Origin: Antedon mediterranea
Taxonomy: Eukaryota; Echinodermata; Crinoidea; Comatulida; Antedonidae
Assembly (NCBI RefSeq): GCF_964355755.1
Contig: NC_092670.1
Coordinates: forward strand, 8,433,201 to 8,493,200
Reading direction: 5' to 3'
Length of the DNA stretch: 60,000 bases
The notes under the pieces are model-generated. The model worked only from the letters and a program-made list of their open reading frames with translations. It did no database searches and was not told the DNA's origin. Position 1 is the stretch's first letter. Each line of letters opens with the position of its first letter. Positions 46,101-57,750 of the stretch are shown piece by piece. The translations under genes and the position numbers were made by a program.

Positions 46101-46577
46101 CACAATGGGGACTTGAAAAGACATTTGAGAATACACACAGGAGAGGCACCATATGAATGTGAACATTGTGGTAAGAAATTTAAACTAAGGTGGAATTTGA
46201 AAGTTCATTTGAGAACACACACAGGAGAGGCACCATATGAATGTGCACATTGTGGTAAGAAATATAAACACAATGAGGACTTGAAAAGACATTTGAGAAT
46301 ACACACAGGAGAGGCACCATATGAATGTGAACATTGTGGTAAGAAATTTAAACAAAATGGGGTTTTGAAAAGACATTTGAGAACACACACAAGAAAGGCA
46401 TCATATGAATGTGAACATTGTGGTAAGAAATTTAAACAAAATGGGGTTTTGAAAAGACATTTGAGAACACACACAAGAAAGGCATCATATGAATGTGAAC
46501 ATTGTGGAACGAAATTTACACGGAATGCTACTTTGAATGCACATTTAAAAACACATAACACACCTTATGAAATTTAA
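43173..46577 (+). CDS. C2H2 protein ZNF-B with degenerate-finger repeats
   Basis: An intact 1134-codon frame opening 15 bases after a splice acceptor. Residues 1-49: N-terminal module MKYKCEHCGVKLEFSDLKEH, then CELC and HTIDKCKLHNQTP. Residues 50-424: fifteen 25-residue units of the type YECEHEKEGNRNLKKHLSTN-TGETP. Then three canonical fingers, four 25-residue units, three fingers, two units, and a terminal run of 14 fingers ending NTPYEI. In total 21 short units and about 20 fingers of 28 residues. The short unit keeps the first Cys and first His of a finger but has Glu for the second Cys and Asn for the second His, and lacks the core Phe, so it should not bind zinc. Finger KIRLRKH has lost a His. 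Probably a nuclear DNA-binding protein; the role of the short units is unknown. Confidence 0.88.
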   Translation: MKYKCEHCGVKLEFSDLKEHLGLHTHSKEIKCELCEHTIDKCKLHNQTPYECDHEEEGNRNLKKHFRTNTGETPYECEHEKEGNRNLKKHLSTNTGETPYECEHEKEGNRNLKKHLSTNTGETPYECEHEKEGNRNLKKHLSTNTGETPYECEHEKVGNQNLKKHLSTNTGETLYECEHEKEGNRNLKKHLRTNTRETPYECEHEKEGNRNLNKHLSTNTEETPYECEHEKEGNRNLKKHLSTNTGETPYECEHEKVGNQNLKKPLSTNTGETPYECEHEKEGNQNLKKHLSTNTGETPYECEHEKEGNRNLKKHLRTNTGETPYECEHEKEGNRNLNKHLRTNTGETPYECEHKKEGNWNLKKHLRTNTGETPYECEHEKEGNQNLKKHLRTNTGETPYECGHEKEGNRNLKKHLSTNAGETPYECEHCGKKFKWKSTFKTHLRTHKRETPYECQNCGKKFKQSWNRKMHLRKHTRETQYECEHCGKKFKQNGNLKIRLRKHTGETPYDCEKEKDGNLNLKKHLSTNMGETPYECEHEKEGNRNLKKHLSTNTGETPYECEHEKEGNQNLKKHLRTNTGETPYECGHEKEGNRNLKKHLSTNAGETPYECEHCGKKFKWKSTFKTHLRTHKRETPYECQNCGKKFKQSWNRKMHLRKHTRETQYECEHCGKKFKQNGNLKIRLRKHTGETPYDCEKEKDGNLNLKKHLSTNMGETPYECEHEKEGNRNLKKHLSTNTGETPYECEHCGKKFKWKSTLKAHLRTHKTETPYECQNCAKKFKQSWNLKMHLRKHTRETQYQREHCGKKFKQNGNLEIRLRKYTGETPYDCEHGGRKLKQNGNRKHLRKHTGETPYECEHCGKKFKLNENLKIHLRIHTGKTPYECEHCGKKFKLNANLKRHLRIHTGDTPYECEHCGKKFKLSWNLKMHLRTHTGETPYECEHCGKKFKRNGDLKRHLRIHTGETPYECEHCGKKFKHNGDLKRHLRIHTGEAPYECEHCGKKFKLRWNLKVHLRTHTGEAPYECAHCGKKYKHNEDLKRHLRIHTGEAPYECEHCGKKFKQNGVLKRHLRTHTRKASYECEHCGKKFKQNGVLKRHLRTHTRKASYECEHCGTKFTRNATLNAHLKTHNTPYEI
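43320..44444 (+). repeat. 75-bp coding tandem repeat, 15 units
   Basis: Perfectly periodic 75-bp units starting at TATGAATGTGAGCATGAGAA. Compared with the 84-bp finger unit, each lacks 9 bases between the CEH and NLKKH codons. Variable codons are few: GN(R/Q/W)NL, HL(S/R)TN, KE/KV. One unit has Pro for the remaining His (KKPLS). The same unit recurs at 44697-44996 and 45249-45398. Confidence 0.95.
44295..45398 (+). repeat. two 552-bp higher-order repeats
   Basis: The block of two short units, three fingers (KWKSTFKTH, KQSWNRKMH, KQNGNLKIR) and two short units at 44295-44846 is repeated at 44847-45398. By eye I found no differences, including shared oddities (ECGHEKEG, TNAGETP, DCEKEKDG). This implies a very recent duplication, gene conversion, or an assembly artefact. 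Confidence 0.9.
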
Positions 46578-47077
<500 letters not shown>

Positions 47078-47784
47078 ACAGAAGAAAGACCATGTGACGA
47101 TTATGGAAGAAATGCAATCAAAGGGGTGATTTGGAAAGACAGAACAAAATGTAAGAAATACACCAACACAAAACAGTTGGGGTGGGGGCGGAAATTAACA
47201 AAATGAAAGCACCCAGAAACTGATATTTCGGCCCAAGTTAAAAAATGTGCCCAAATATGGTAGTGATATGACATGTCCATAAATGGGTCACAATTTTTTT
47301 GTCTCATAAATTTTGATAGCGTAGACAGCTTTAGAGCAACAAAAGAATATAAATTTTGTGGGAAAATAATTGTACTTTTGAACACACAGTGGTGATTTGA
47401 AGGAACATTTTAGAAACAAACAAGAGATACACTACATTATTATAAATGTGAACATTGTGCGAAGAAATTTAAAGTGATAATTTGAAAAGACATGTGAGAA
47501 TTCACATGAGAGAGAATTAATAGGTTAAGTTTGAATATTTTTTGGGGAAAATCAACAGAAATATTTATTTCAGATAAATGAGTTACTATAATGCAGTACT
47601 CATTAATTTGAGCCATAATAATTGAAGAATATAATTATGTAGATTACTGTATTCCCTGATACAAAAAAACTAATACATAGAAGTTTTTAAAGAGTTTTAA
47701 GATTTAATATTATAAAACAATGTCAATCAAGCAAATCAAACAAAATAGATAATAATAAACCATTCCAAAGTGAGAATTTAAAAA
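47078..47784. other. spacer with isolated finger remnants
   Basis: No gene. Fragments such as CACACAGAAGAAAGACCATG (about 47075) and GTGAACATTGTGCGAAGAAA (about 47448) show the finger array once extended further. Confidence 0.5.
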
Positions 47785-48385
47785 AAAAACATTTTAGAAC
47801 TCGCACAATGAATCTGAATATTGTGAGAATAAAAAAAACATTTTAGAACTCGCACAATGAATCTGAATATTGTGAGAATAAAAAAAACATTTTAGAACTC
47901 GTACAATGAATCTGAATATTGTGAGAATAAAAAAAAACATTTTAGAACTCGCACAATGAATCTGAATGTTGTGAGAATAAAAAAAAACATTTTAGAACTC
48001 GCACAATGAATCTGAATATTGTGAGATAAAAAAAAACATTTTAGAACTTGCACAATGAATCTGAATATTGTGAGAATAAAAAAAAACATTTTAGAACTCG
48101 CACAATGAATCTGAATATTGTGAGAATAAAAAACATTTTAGAACTCGCACAATGAATCTGAATATTGTGAGAATAAAAAAAAACATTTTAGAACTCGCAC
48201 AATAATTCTGAATATTGTGAGAATAAAAAAAACATTTTAGAACTCGCACAATGAATCTGAATATTGTGAGAATAAAAAAAACATTTTAGAACTCGCACAA
48301 TGAATCTGAATATTGTGAGAATAAAAAAAACATTTTAGAACTCGCACAATGAATCTGAATATTGTGAGAATAAAAAAAACATTTA
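47785..48385 (+). repeat. 49-bp minisatellite derived from a zinc finger
   Basis: About 12-13 units of ACATTTTAGAACTCGCACAA, then TGAATCTGAATATTGTGAGA and ATAAAAAAA. ACATTTTAGAACTC-CACA equals the finger codons for HFRTHT, and GAATATTGTG equals those for EYC. The period varies from 46 to 50 with the A-run length (anchors at 47791, 47840, 47889, 47939, 47989). The period is not a multiple of three and stops are present, so it is noncoding. Confidence 0.9.
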
Positions 48386-49689
48386 AAAATATACACTGCA
48401 GAGACACAACACAATATAAATGAAATTTGTGGAAAAAAATTTAAAACTAATATTCAACAACATTTAAGATTACATTTGAGGATACACACAAGAGAGAGAA
48501 CATACTGTACTGTATAAATGTTAATGTTCTGTGTGTTGCTGTTTTTTGTTTTGTTTAAAGTACACACACACTTTCAATTCTAAATGTACACTCTTTTACT
48601 TATTAGTTAGTAAATTGTTGTTATAACATTTATTATAGTACTATGATACCTAGGACTTAATTATTGTATTATTTTAATTCACTTTATTATAACATTATAC
48701 ATTTTTGGTTTTGTTTACACTTTGTTTCGTTTGTGATATTTTTTTCCAAAATTATAATAAACCCTTTCTATGATTTATAATGTACAGTAGCCTTCCTATG
48801 TAATAAAGCCTTTCTATGATTTATAATGTACAGTAGCCTTCCTATGTAATAAACCCTTTCTATGATTTATAATGTACAGTAGCCTTCCTATGTAATAAAG
48901 CCTTTCTATGATTTTTAATTCAAAGTAAGAGTTTTCTTTTATTGTCGGTTTTTGTAACAATAAAATCAAGTTTTATTCAAGGTACTGTATAATATACTAT
49001 TTTCTTTGTGTATATTTGTAAACACATGGCGACACAAGAAGGGATAGATAGATAGTAGTTTGTATTTTATATTTTTAGTCGCGTGGACGCGACTCTATAG
49101 TTCACTATGTCGGTCGGTCGGTCTGTCGGTCCGGTATCACTATGCGTTTTAGCACGCGACTTATGGATGTTGGCCTTGTTATGTTGAAGTTGAGGTATTG
49201 AGCAGAGGTACACTATATGTTATGTTTTGGAAAAAAAAGTGTATACTGTAGTCATTAGAATTTTAAAGTACTGTAGTTATATTATAGATAACTGATTTTG
49301 CTGCAGTTTTGCAATCGATCAGAATATTCAAAACTTAATGTTGTTACGTGTTGTCAAAAGAATTGACACAACAATGTAACACTCAATCCAAGGAGTAACA
49401 ACTCTCTTCTAAATCCAATTATCTAATTAAAGTGGAATTTCAATACAATTCTACATAATTGGCGTTATACAGTATACTGTAAGGCAGTGACGATCCACTA
49501 TTAGATCTCTAGATAAAGCCTTTCTCCACCCACTCTACACAATGGTAGAGTGGGTCGGTTATAATGTCTCGGGGCGTTACTCAACAAGTACGCTTACGGC
49601 ATCTAAATAGATAATTCAATTTGCTTAATTATACTCTCAACCAATCAAATACCGCAAATAAGTACTTGTCTGCCAGTCTATGATCCTAT
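48386..49689. other. spacer with finger remnant and 46-bp repeat
   Basis: 48386-48520 holds one more decayed finger. 48758-48912 holds 3.4 copies of a 46-bp unit (AATAAACCCTTTCTATGATT, TATAATGTACAGTAGCCTTC), each with an AATAAA or AATAAAG word. At 49079-49140 GTCGCGTGGACGCGAC precedes TCTATAGTTCACTATG and a GTCGGTCG run, possibly a transposon end. A hairpin ACCCACTCTAC/GTAGAGTGGGT lies at about 49530-49558. No gene seen. Confidence 0.5.
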
Positions 49690-49767
49690 TTATTGCTGAG
49701 GAATGCCATTCAGTTGTATACAGTGGCAGCGAGAGAACGACTGAGGAAGACGATAATTATCATTGAG
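49690..49767 (+). other. candidate noncoding first exon of ZNF-C
   Basis: CATTGAG is followed by GTAGGT at 49768, a good splice donor. The matching acceptor TTTTTTTATAG ends at 50427, just before the ZNF-C start codon. ZNF-A and ZNF-B also have an acceptor immediately before the ATG, which supports a shared gene structure. The exon's 5' limit is a guess. Confidence 0.3.
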
Positions 49768-50435
49768 GTAGGTACACGTTCCTAAACTGAAATATTAATT
49801 ATGAGACAATCGGCGTGTGTGTTTCTTATAATTCTTAGCAGGATTACTCGAAAATGTATTGCCGATTTTCATAAGATTTTAAAGGATAGGTTCATAGCTG
49901 TATGGGAACACGTTATTCAATTTCATATGACTAGTAGATCAAATATCAAGCTGACCACAGCAATGGAAAGTTTCACCATAGGGATTTTCATTCCTTATTA
50001 CGTATTTGTTGATATGTGGCATGGGCCCTCGCAATTAACACTCTAAATATCTATTTTGTTGGTAACGTATTGTATAGGGCTTGGTTCTATTTGATACGGC
50101 TTGGTAATTAGGAGGACCCCGATTTATGTTTCTTTTCCCAGAAAAATAGTAGGCCTATAATGCCTTAAAATAACGCAAGCTAATATCACTCAAATTAATC
50201 CGTTACCATTAGGCCTCAGTAAATCTAATTAAAACAAAAGCTGTATACACGACATTAAAGTCGCAATCGAATACGCCAATTTTAAATTCTTTGACATTAT
50301 TCTGTTACAAAACTACTGTATGTACATAAGTTTGTTTTGCAATATAGTGTAGCTAACATGAATAGTACTACTAAGTATAGTCGGAGGAAGTAGAATTATA
50401 ATTTTGAAAATTGTATTTTTTTTATAGATTTATTG

Positions 50436-51238
50436 ATGAATGAATACGACTTCAACAAAGAAGAATTTAACAGTGTAAATACCAACATGAAAGGCAAATG
50501 TGAACACTGTGGAGATGAATTTGAGTTCAGGGATTTAAAGGAACATTTAGGAATACACGTACATAGTTAAGAGTTTAAATGTGAAAACTCCGAGGATTTT
50601 CTGCTAAATGGCCAAACACCATATTATGACTTTGAACATTGTAGGCCTAGAATTGAAGAAAGTAAACATTTTGAACTACCCATTGTCGCAAAAACTTCAT
50701 ATGAATTTGAACATTGTCGAAATGACGAAAGTGAGAATTCAAGTAACACTGCCGTAGAAGCTTCGTATGAATTAGAACATTGTCGAAATGAAGAAAATGA
50801 GAATTTGGGAAACACTTCTGAAGAAACATCGTATACTGAATCTGATGAAAATTGTGGAACTGAAGAAAGGGGTGATTTGGGAATTCACACTTTCGAAGAA
50901 ACTTCGTTTGGTTGTGAAAATTGTGGGAAACAATTTAATAAAAGTGATGATTTAAAAAAACATTTTAAAATTCACACAACAGAGACACAACATGAATGTG
51001 AACATTGTGGGAAGACATTTAAACAGAATGCGAATTTGAAAAAGCATTTGAGAATACACACAGGAGAAGCACCATTTGAATGTAAACACTGTGGGAAGAA
51101 TTTTAAAGAAAGGGGGAATTTGAACAAGCATTTGCGGATGCATACAGGAGAGAAACCATATGATTGTGATACTGTGGGAAGAAATTTAGATCTAGTGTAA
51201 ATTTGACAAAACATTTGAGAGTACACACAGGAGAGAAG
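50436..51238 (+). pseudogene. C2H2 gene ZNF-C, 5' part
   Basis: The ATG lies 8 bases after a splice acceptor. MNEYDFNKEEFNSVNTN leads into the same N-terminal module as ZNF-A/B (MKGKCEHCGDEFEFRDLKEH). An in-frame TAA at 50568-50570 replaces the AAA (Lys) seen in ZNF-A/B. Beyond it the frame stays open through an acidic region of degenerate finger-like units (SYEFEHCRNDESEN, SYELEHCRNEENEN, ENCGTEERGDLGIH), then fingers 1-3 (CENCGKQF, CEHCGKTF, CKHCGKNF). A one-base deletion in finger 4 (about 51168) shifts the frame, and a LINE follows at 51239. Confidence 0.8.
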
Positions 51239-53862
51239 GTAAGCCTGGGTCGAGGCGTAGGCCAAAACCCAGGAATGTACTTTTCGTATGCGCATATGCA
51301 CCTACTTTAGAACATAGTGAACAACAACCTTGGGATAGAGATAGGTTCTATGACGAAGTACAAGAAGCATTAAATGAAGCAAAAAACAGAGATATCCTAA
51401 TATTAGCTGGAGATATGAATGCAAAAACGGGGGACAGCCATCATGATTACCCACAATGTGTAGGAAGATATGGTAAAGGAAAAACGAACAATAATGGAAC
51501 TCAGCTAGTTGAATGTGCACTAAGAAATAATCTAGTACTAACAATTACCATGTTTAAACATAAGATGTCACATAGGACTACGTGGGAATGCCCGCAGAGA
51601 CGCGATCAGCATAACGATCAGAAGAGTGGAGAGATCAGACGCAACCCCTACAGAAACCAGATCGATTACATTCTAGTTAAGAATTCACACATGAAGCTAG
51701 TCACTAACGCAAGAGCATACAGTGGTACGAGAACATACACTGATCATAGATTAGTCAAGACAACTTTAACACTACAATGGTATAAATTAAATAGTAACGC
51801 TAAGAAAACCAAACAAATAGATGTGTCAAAACTCCAAGCACAACAAAACAGACAAACATATCAAAGAGAGGTATCGAGATGTATACAATCTGTAAACATC
51901 CAGGACCTGGAACCACAAGAGAAATGGACCAAATTAACGACAGTCTTTCAGAATGTAGCATTGGAAGTGGTTGGTTACATGAAAGCAAAGTCTAAATCAA
52001 ACAATAAATTAGTTATCGAGTTATCGAAGAAGCAGAAACAGTTGAGGTGCGACATAAATTCATCAAATGACAAATCTAAGAAAACAAAACTTAGAAAAGA
52101 AAGAAATCAAATCATAAAGAATATTCATACTGAACTTAATAAAGAAAAAGAAGACACACTAAAAGAAAAGATAGCTGAAATTGAAAAATTCAAAGATGAC
52201 TCAACAAGAATGTACCAAGCAGTAAAAAACCTAAAACTTAACGAAAATAAAAGACTTGTGGTAGAAACAGAGTTCGGTATAAGAACAAACGAAGAAGAGC
52301 AGGTAGAAATAATTAGCAATTTCTTTGAAAACGTCTATCACAAATCACAAGAAAAACCTATAAACGAAAACATTAAACCACCCTTTACAGGTGATGAAAT
52401 TGCCAAAGCAGCGAAATGCTTAAAAAATAATAAAAGCCCAGGAAGTGACCAAGTATACTCTGAAATGGTAAAATATGCACCTGTAGAAGTTTTTAACCAC
52501 ATAGCAGAAATATATAACCAAACAGCTAAAACAGGAAACATACCTAAAGAAATCAACGAAGGCATATTGCATCCAATACCGAAACCAGGCAAGAAAAAAG
52601 GTCCACCAAAAAACATCCGACCCATCATCCTACTGTCGGTTCTTAGGAAAATGCTAGCAATATGCTTACTAAATAGGATAAACGACAGATTAGATGAACA
52701 TGTCCCTGTAACACAGGCCGCGTATCGCAGAGGACGAAGCACTACCGAACATGTACATACATGCAAAATATTAGCAGAAAAGGCAATTGCGTCATCTAAC
52801 TACGAAATAATATTACTACTACTTGACATGACCAGTGCATTTGACACGGTGCGGAGGAATACTCTATTCGACATACTAACACATATATTACAAGATGATG
52901 AACTACACATGTTGAAAGTTTTGATAAACAATGTAAAATTAAGCGTTCGAATTGGAAAACAGACAGGAAAATTGTTTACTACTACACTAGGAGTACCACA
53001 AGGTGACTGTATGTCTCCGATACTGTTCACACTATACCTAGCAAAGGCACTCGAATCAGCAAACACAACACCACTACCCCTACAACAGCTTAATATCCAG
53101 ATGCAGTATGCAGATGACATTTCATTTATTAGCGACTCAAAAGAACACATAACTAAAATAAAGAAAAATGTAACAGAGAAATTAGCAGAATTCAATCTAA
53201 AGATAAACGAAAGTAAAACAGAAGAATACCTAATAGGAAGAAACACCGATAGTAAATGGGAAGAATGCAAATTCCTCGGTAGTAACTTGGACACAGAAAA
53301 AGACATTAAAAGAAGAAAATCACTAGCAGCTATGGCATATAACAAGCTGAAGCCGTCGCTAGAACACAAAACGATGTCTATAGACGTGAAATCCCGTTTG
53401 TTTGACGCATACATAGCAAGTATTTTCTTATATAACAGTGAACTCTGGGTACTAAACAAAAAATTACAAGAGAGTATAGATATATATCACAGGAAAATGT
53501 TGCGAAAGATGATAGATATTAAATTAACAGATAGAGTGTGTAACACGAAAATATACGAGATAACAAAACAAGAAGAATGGAGTAAAAGAATTAAACGAAG
53601 GAGACTAAAATGGTATTGACACATAATTAGATTACCGGATGATACCCCAATCAAACAAACAATGAAGGAAACTAACAGGAAAGTAAAACGACCCGTAGGA
53701 AGACCAAGAAATAACTGGATGAATCAAATAAAGAAAGACTTACAAGGACTAGTAGACACTAACACAATAACAAACCATCCTGCCATAAACAGAAAAAAAT
53801 GGAAACAAATTGTGGAAAGCGTAATGTCGGAAGACGGAAAACGTTAGCAACAACAACAACAA
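51239..53862 (+). mobile_element. 5'-truncated RTE-type LINE inside ZNF-C
   Basis: Flanked by a 12-bp duplication ACAGGAGAGAAG (51227-51238 and 53863-53874), which is finger-linker sequence. The 3' end is a CAA repeat (CAACAACAACAACAA) rather than poly(A); short-repeat tails are common in RTE-clade elements. Same orientation as the gene. The long open frame indicates a young copy. Confidence 0.92.
51241..53847 (+). pseudogene. RTE-like endonuclease/reverse transcriptase, one stop
   Basis: The frame is open from the insertion border. Residues show the C-terminal half of an AP-type endonuclease (VCAYAPT, LAGDMNAKTG, NQIDYILV, YSGTRTYTDHRLVKTTL). Then a spacer, RT (KNNKSPGSDQVYSEMVK, LLLLDMTSAFDTVRRN, GVPQGDCMSPILFTLYL, catalytic YADD at 53107-53118), a thumb region, and a C-terminal HIIRLPDDTP and RPVGRPRNNWMNQIKKDL. 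The only interruption is TGA at 53617-53619 between KWY and HIIRLP, where related proteins usually have Gly, so one G-to-T change explains it. The endonuclease N-terminus is missing through truncation. Confidence 0.92.
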
Positions 53863-54420
<558 letters not shown>

Positions 54421-55761
54421 CATTATTACCAATCAATCAATTACAAAATTAGAACTTACATATTTCTTTTCACTCTGATTGTTAAAGCATTTGATTGAAA
54501 AGATGGAATTTCTCTATATAAAATATTGTGTTTTGGTAAAGATATGAAGCAAATATATTTTTTATTCTGTAGATGGATTCATGACAGAGAAATCAGTTAA
54601 CTGAACATTTTGTTTAAGTTTTTCATATCTCCCTTTATTTTATGTTATTGTAAAGTGTATTGATTTTATGTATCCTATTCCTCGTTTTCGTCAGTCACAA
54701 AATAGTGTAATTATTATTTGTACAGTGTTACCGCTAGAATAGGCCTAAATAGTAACAATCGGTAATATTACGTGTGTTTACTCGCTTTTGAAATCTTTTC
54801 AATGCAAATTAAAGAGAAATAATATCAACTTGTACCATTCTAAAAATATTAACAGTAAATATTCGTGCAACAACTTTTTAAACAAAATTAACTAGGGCAA
54901 CTACATTGTAAATTATTCCATCTCTAAATTATTTATGGAGTGCTACGATGACATGACTGATCTATTATATTTAAGTTATTGAAATGTTATTCCAATGTGA
55001 TTTCATTATAACAGTGTATACAATGTTATAGGCTTTGATTTATTTTTATATTTGCTTTCATTTTAATTACTTATATGTATGCAATCGTGTTTTCAATCAA
55101 ATAGTTTATAGGCCAGTGTGTTTTGGAGTATATCGCAAAAATAATAGCAGTTTGTACAGTAGGTCAGTGGTGTAGGAAAGAGTGGTATCGCACAAAATTC
55201 CAACAATGCAGAATTACCAATTTATTTGGTTATGTAGTTTGCAATGTTTAATATCTCTGTTTCATTTGATTTAGTATAAAAGTGGAAATTACAATAAAAT
55301 GTTATGATTGCCTTATTTAAATTTAATGTTTCTTCATTTATTTATTTGACCAAAAAACAATAATGTAAAACAAAACTGAGGAGGAGAATCGGTCAGGACG
55401 GTAAAGCAAAGATTTATAATATTCAAAATCAGCATATAAAACAAGGAAAAAAATAATTTAGCGATTTAGAGAAAGATTTATAATTGCCCAGAAGGATTCA
55501 GAGTCAATTGATGATAAAATATAAAGCACTGTCTACATAGCACTGTCAACATTTTATGTGACAAAAAATGTGATGAGTGTGAACGTGATGATGTCATATA
55601 CCATATTTGGGCATTTCATTACTACAGTATATTTGGGCAAATCACACTCTTAGTTTGATAAGACAAAGCTATAGGAAGAGATTCAGAAACAGCTAATTAA
55701 TTTAATTCAAATTCAAACTGTTTATTGCAACAAGGTAAGCATTGTTATATTTACAAAATAA
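54421..55761. other. AT-rich intergenic DNA
   Basis: No gene or clear repeat recognised. Confidence 0.5.
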
Positions 55762-56340
55762 CAACTACAATTCATTTCGTCACTTTGACGAATTATTTGT
55801 GATCATTGTGAAAACACAATTTTACTGACGTTTCATTTTTTTTAAATAAAATATGAGCGCAAAACATTGATGTATTCCATCCATGACTTGATGCATAGGC
55901 CTACTATTATAGAGTGCTGCTATTAGTGTCGTATTTAATATATACAGTATATACGGTATATCTATATATACAGTGTAGTAGGTGAAATTACGTGACCCAC
56001 ACTATGTTCTAATGTTTTGGTATGATGATGACAATTTTTGATGACAATGTTTATAACTTTGACGAAAGACGTGATAAAACTACATTTTAATTCAACTGAC
56101 CATTATTATAATGTCAACATTCAACAATTTTTATATGAATTCATATCTACATTTCAGCAGCTTTCATAATAAGTAATCAAGGTCACCTTTAATTCTGAGG
56201 AGATGTAAGATATTCAAATATACGGTGTAAGTAAAAGTACGTAATAAAATTTAAATTTTTTAGGCGTAACGTGACGTCATCAAATTTGAAACTTATGAGT
56301 AAGATTGGTTGAGCAAGCACACATTTTTTTTTAACATATA
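55762..56340 (-). repeat. second copy of the Helitron-like repeat
   Basis: The reverse complement shares long stretches with 17560-18190: the hairpin TTCGTCAAAGTGACGAA, GTGATCA, a GTAATTTCACCTA-like phrase, ACATTTCAGCAGCTTTCATA, GATATGAATTCATAT, ATGACGTCA. It is diverged, with indels, and noncoding. The terminal CTAG of the other copy reads GTAG here. Confidence 0.6.
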
Positions 56341-56765
56341 TTGTTTTTAAATCTAATAATATTAACATAAAAATATTTTTTAATTGGATATAATAACTTT
56401 TAAAAGACCTCTACAAAACAAAAATGCAATAAAACAAAACATGATTTGTTTTAATTTACACGTTTTATTAAGAAATTATATTATTATTATTATTATATTA
56501 TTAAACGTGAAATTACACTTGTATTTTAGTAGTAATACTATCTAGCATAGGCCTAGGCTATATTTTTTCTTGTTTGGATTTATAGGCTAGGCATAGCCTA
56601 AAATCCCTAGGCCTATATCATAAATGTAATATTTTAATAATGTACAGAGTAGTAGGCCCAGTCAATTGTTATTTTTTTTTTTAGGCTTAGCCTAAACATA
56701 AAAAGAAAAAAAAAAACTTATTAGGCCTATAATTTACTTTGATATATTAGGCCTAATTATTAATA
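56341..56765. other. AT-rich spacer with AGGCCTA words
   Basis: No gene. Many TAGGCCTA/TAGGCTTAG words between 56540 and 56755. Confidence 0.5.
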
Positions 56766-57200
56766 TTATTGTTCTGGTGGTAAATTCATCATTGTTCTTA
56801 CCGATTCTTGATTACCAGCCTCCTGTCTTTTTTTAAATGCACTTCTCATAGTTGTACTACTAGGTTTGTTAAATGCAAATATACTTGGTACTGCGTCAGG
56901 TTTCAGGCGGTGTTTTGGCTTGTAAAGATGCGGAGCTAGATCGTGTTTTGGGTCAGGTAGGTAATCTGACTTCATGAAGTGCTTTCCACAAACTCGCAAA
57001 GTTCTGTATGTCGACGGCTTACAGCCGGGATTCAAATTAGCGTTTCTAATAACAGTTAACCATCTTCTGGCCAACGCCTTATCATTTGGAAAGGTATGAA
57101 AGGGTATTCCATCTAATCGTGCTTTTTCGTATTCCCGAAAATTTGAAACAACACACGTCGGCATTTTCAGTTCCCTCTTAGCAGGGTTGCTAACTTCCAT
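56766..57200 (-). CDS. THAP-domain protein or transposon-derived THAP exon
   Basis: 144 codons. The pattern fits a THAP DNA-binding domain: initial MPTC, then IPFHTFPND, the invariant Trp in ARRWLTVIRNANLN, and VCGKHFMKSDYL (the C-x2-H pair), closed by DAVPSIF (the AVPTIF-type box). The second Cys expected a few residues after the first is absent (TCVVSNF), so the zinc site is incomplete. The domain follows about 14 upstream residues. THAP domains occur in P-type and other transposases and in host proteins. It points away from the transposase relic that begins 0.6 kb to the right. It could be a single gene, an exon, or the detached N-terminal part of an element. Confidence 0.6.
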   Translation of the reverse strand: MEVSNPAKRELKMPTCVVSNFREYEKARLDGIPFHTFPNDKALARRWLTVIRNANLNPGCKPSTYRTLRVCGKHFMKSDYLPDPKHDLAPHLYKPKHRLKPDAVPSIFAFNKPSSTTMRSAFKKRQEAGNQESVRTMMNLPPEQ

Positions 57201-57750
57201 TTTTTATGAAGATTGTGCATTTTGTGACAAAAGCACCAAATTTGGCACAAACCTTCTTTAGGGTATATCTAACAATCCTAGAAGGGGTGCCCAAAAATCG
57301 GAACAATTTAAGGATGTCATTTGGACCACACCCTTTTTTAGTATTACGTAATTAGGTGAAAACTTAAATCTTCGTATATACATACCAAGTTTGGTATCAA
57401 ATTAAAACTCATGACATGTACATTGCAATACACACATAAAAAATATATGATTTCTCTTCAGACGGAATATATAGGTCAAATAATGTCATTTTCTGTCATA
57501 TTGAAGGTGATTTTAATCAAAACGCGCCAATATTGGGCTATGTTATGAACATTGTAGTTATAAGAACAACAACATTCATTTTTGTAATAGAACTACTAAT
57601 ATATATTTATCCTGTATCAGTTACTTTCCTTTAACATAATATTAGGAACCACTGAAAAAAAGTATATAAAACATATACTGTATCAAACTTGGCTCAATAA
57701 TCACTGGACTAAGTAAACAGACAAAAGACCATTTGACTGACAATTATGGC
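57201..57750. other. spacer between THAP frame and transposase copy
   Basis: No gene. AT-rich; CACCAAATTTGGCACAAACC and GGACCACACCC near 57235-57335 may be part of a transposon end, but no partner is visible in the window. Confidence 0.4.

Noticed and set aside
47785-48385. Regular repeat resembling a CRISPR array
   Set aside because: Repeats are contiguous without unique spacers, derive from finger codons, and the genome is eukaryotic.
50624-51301. Minus-strand frames opposite ZNF-C
   Set aside because: Shadows of the finger codons.
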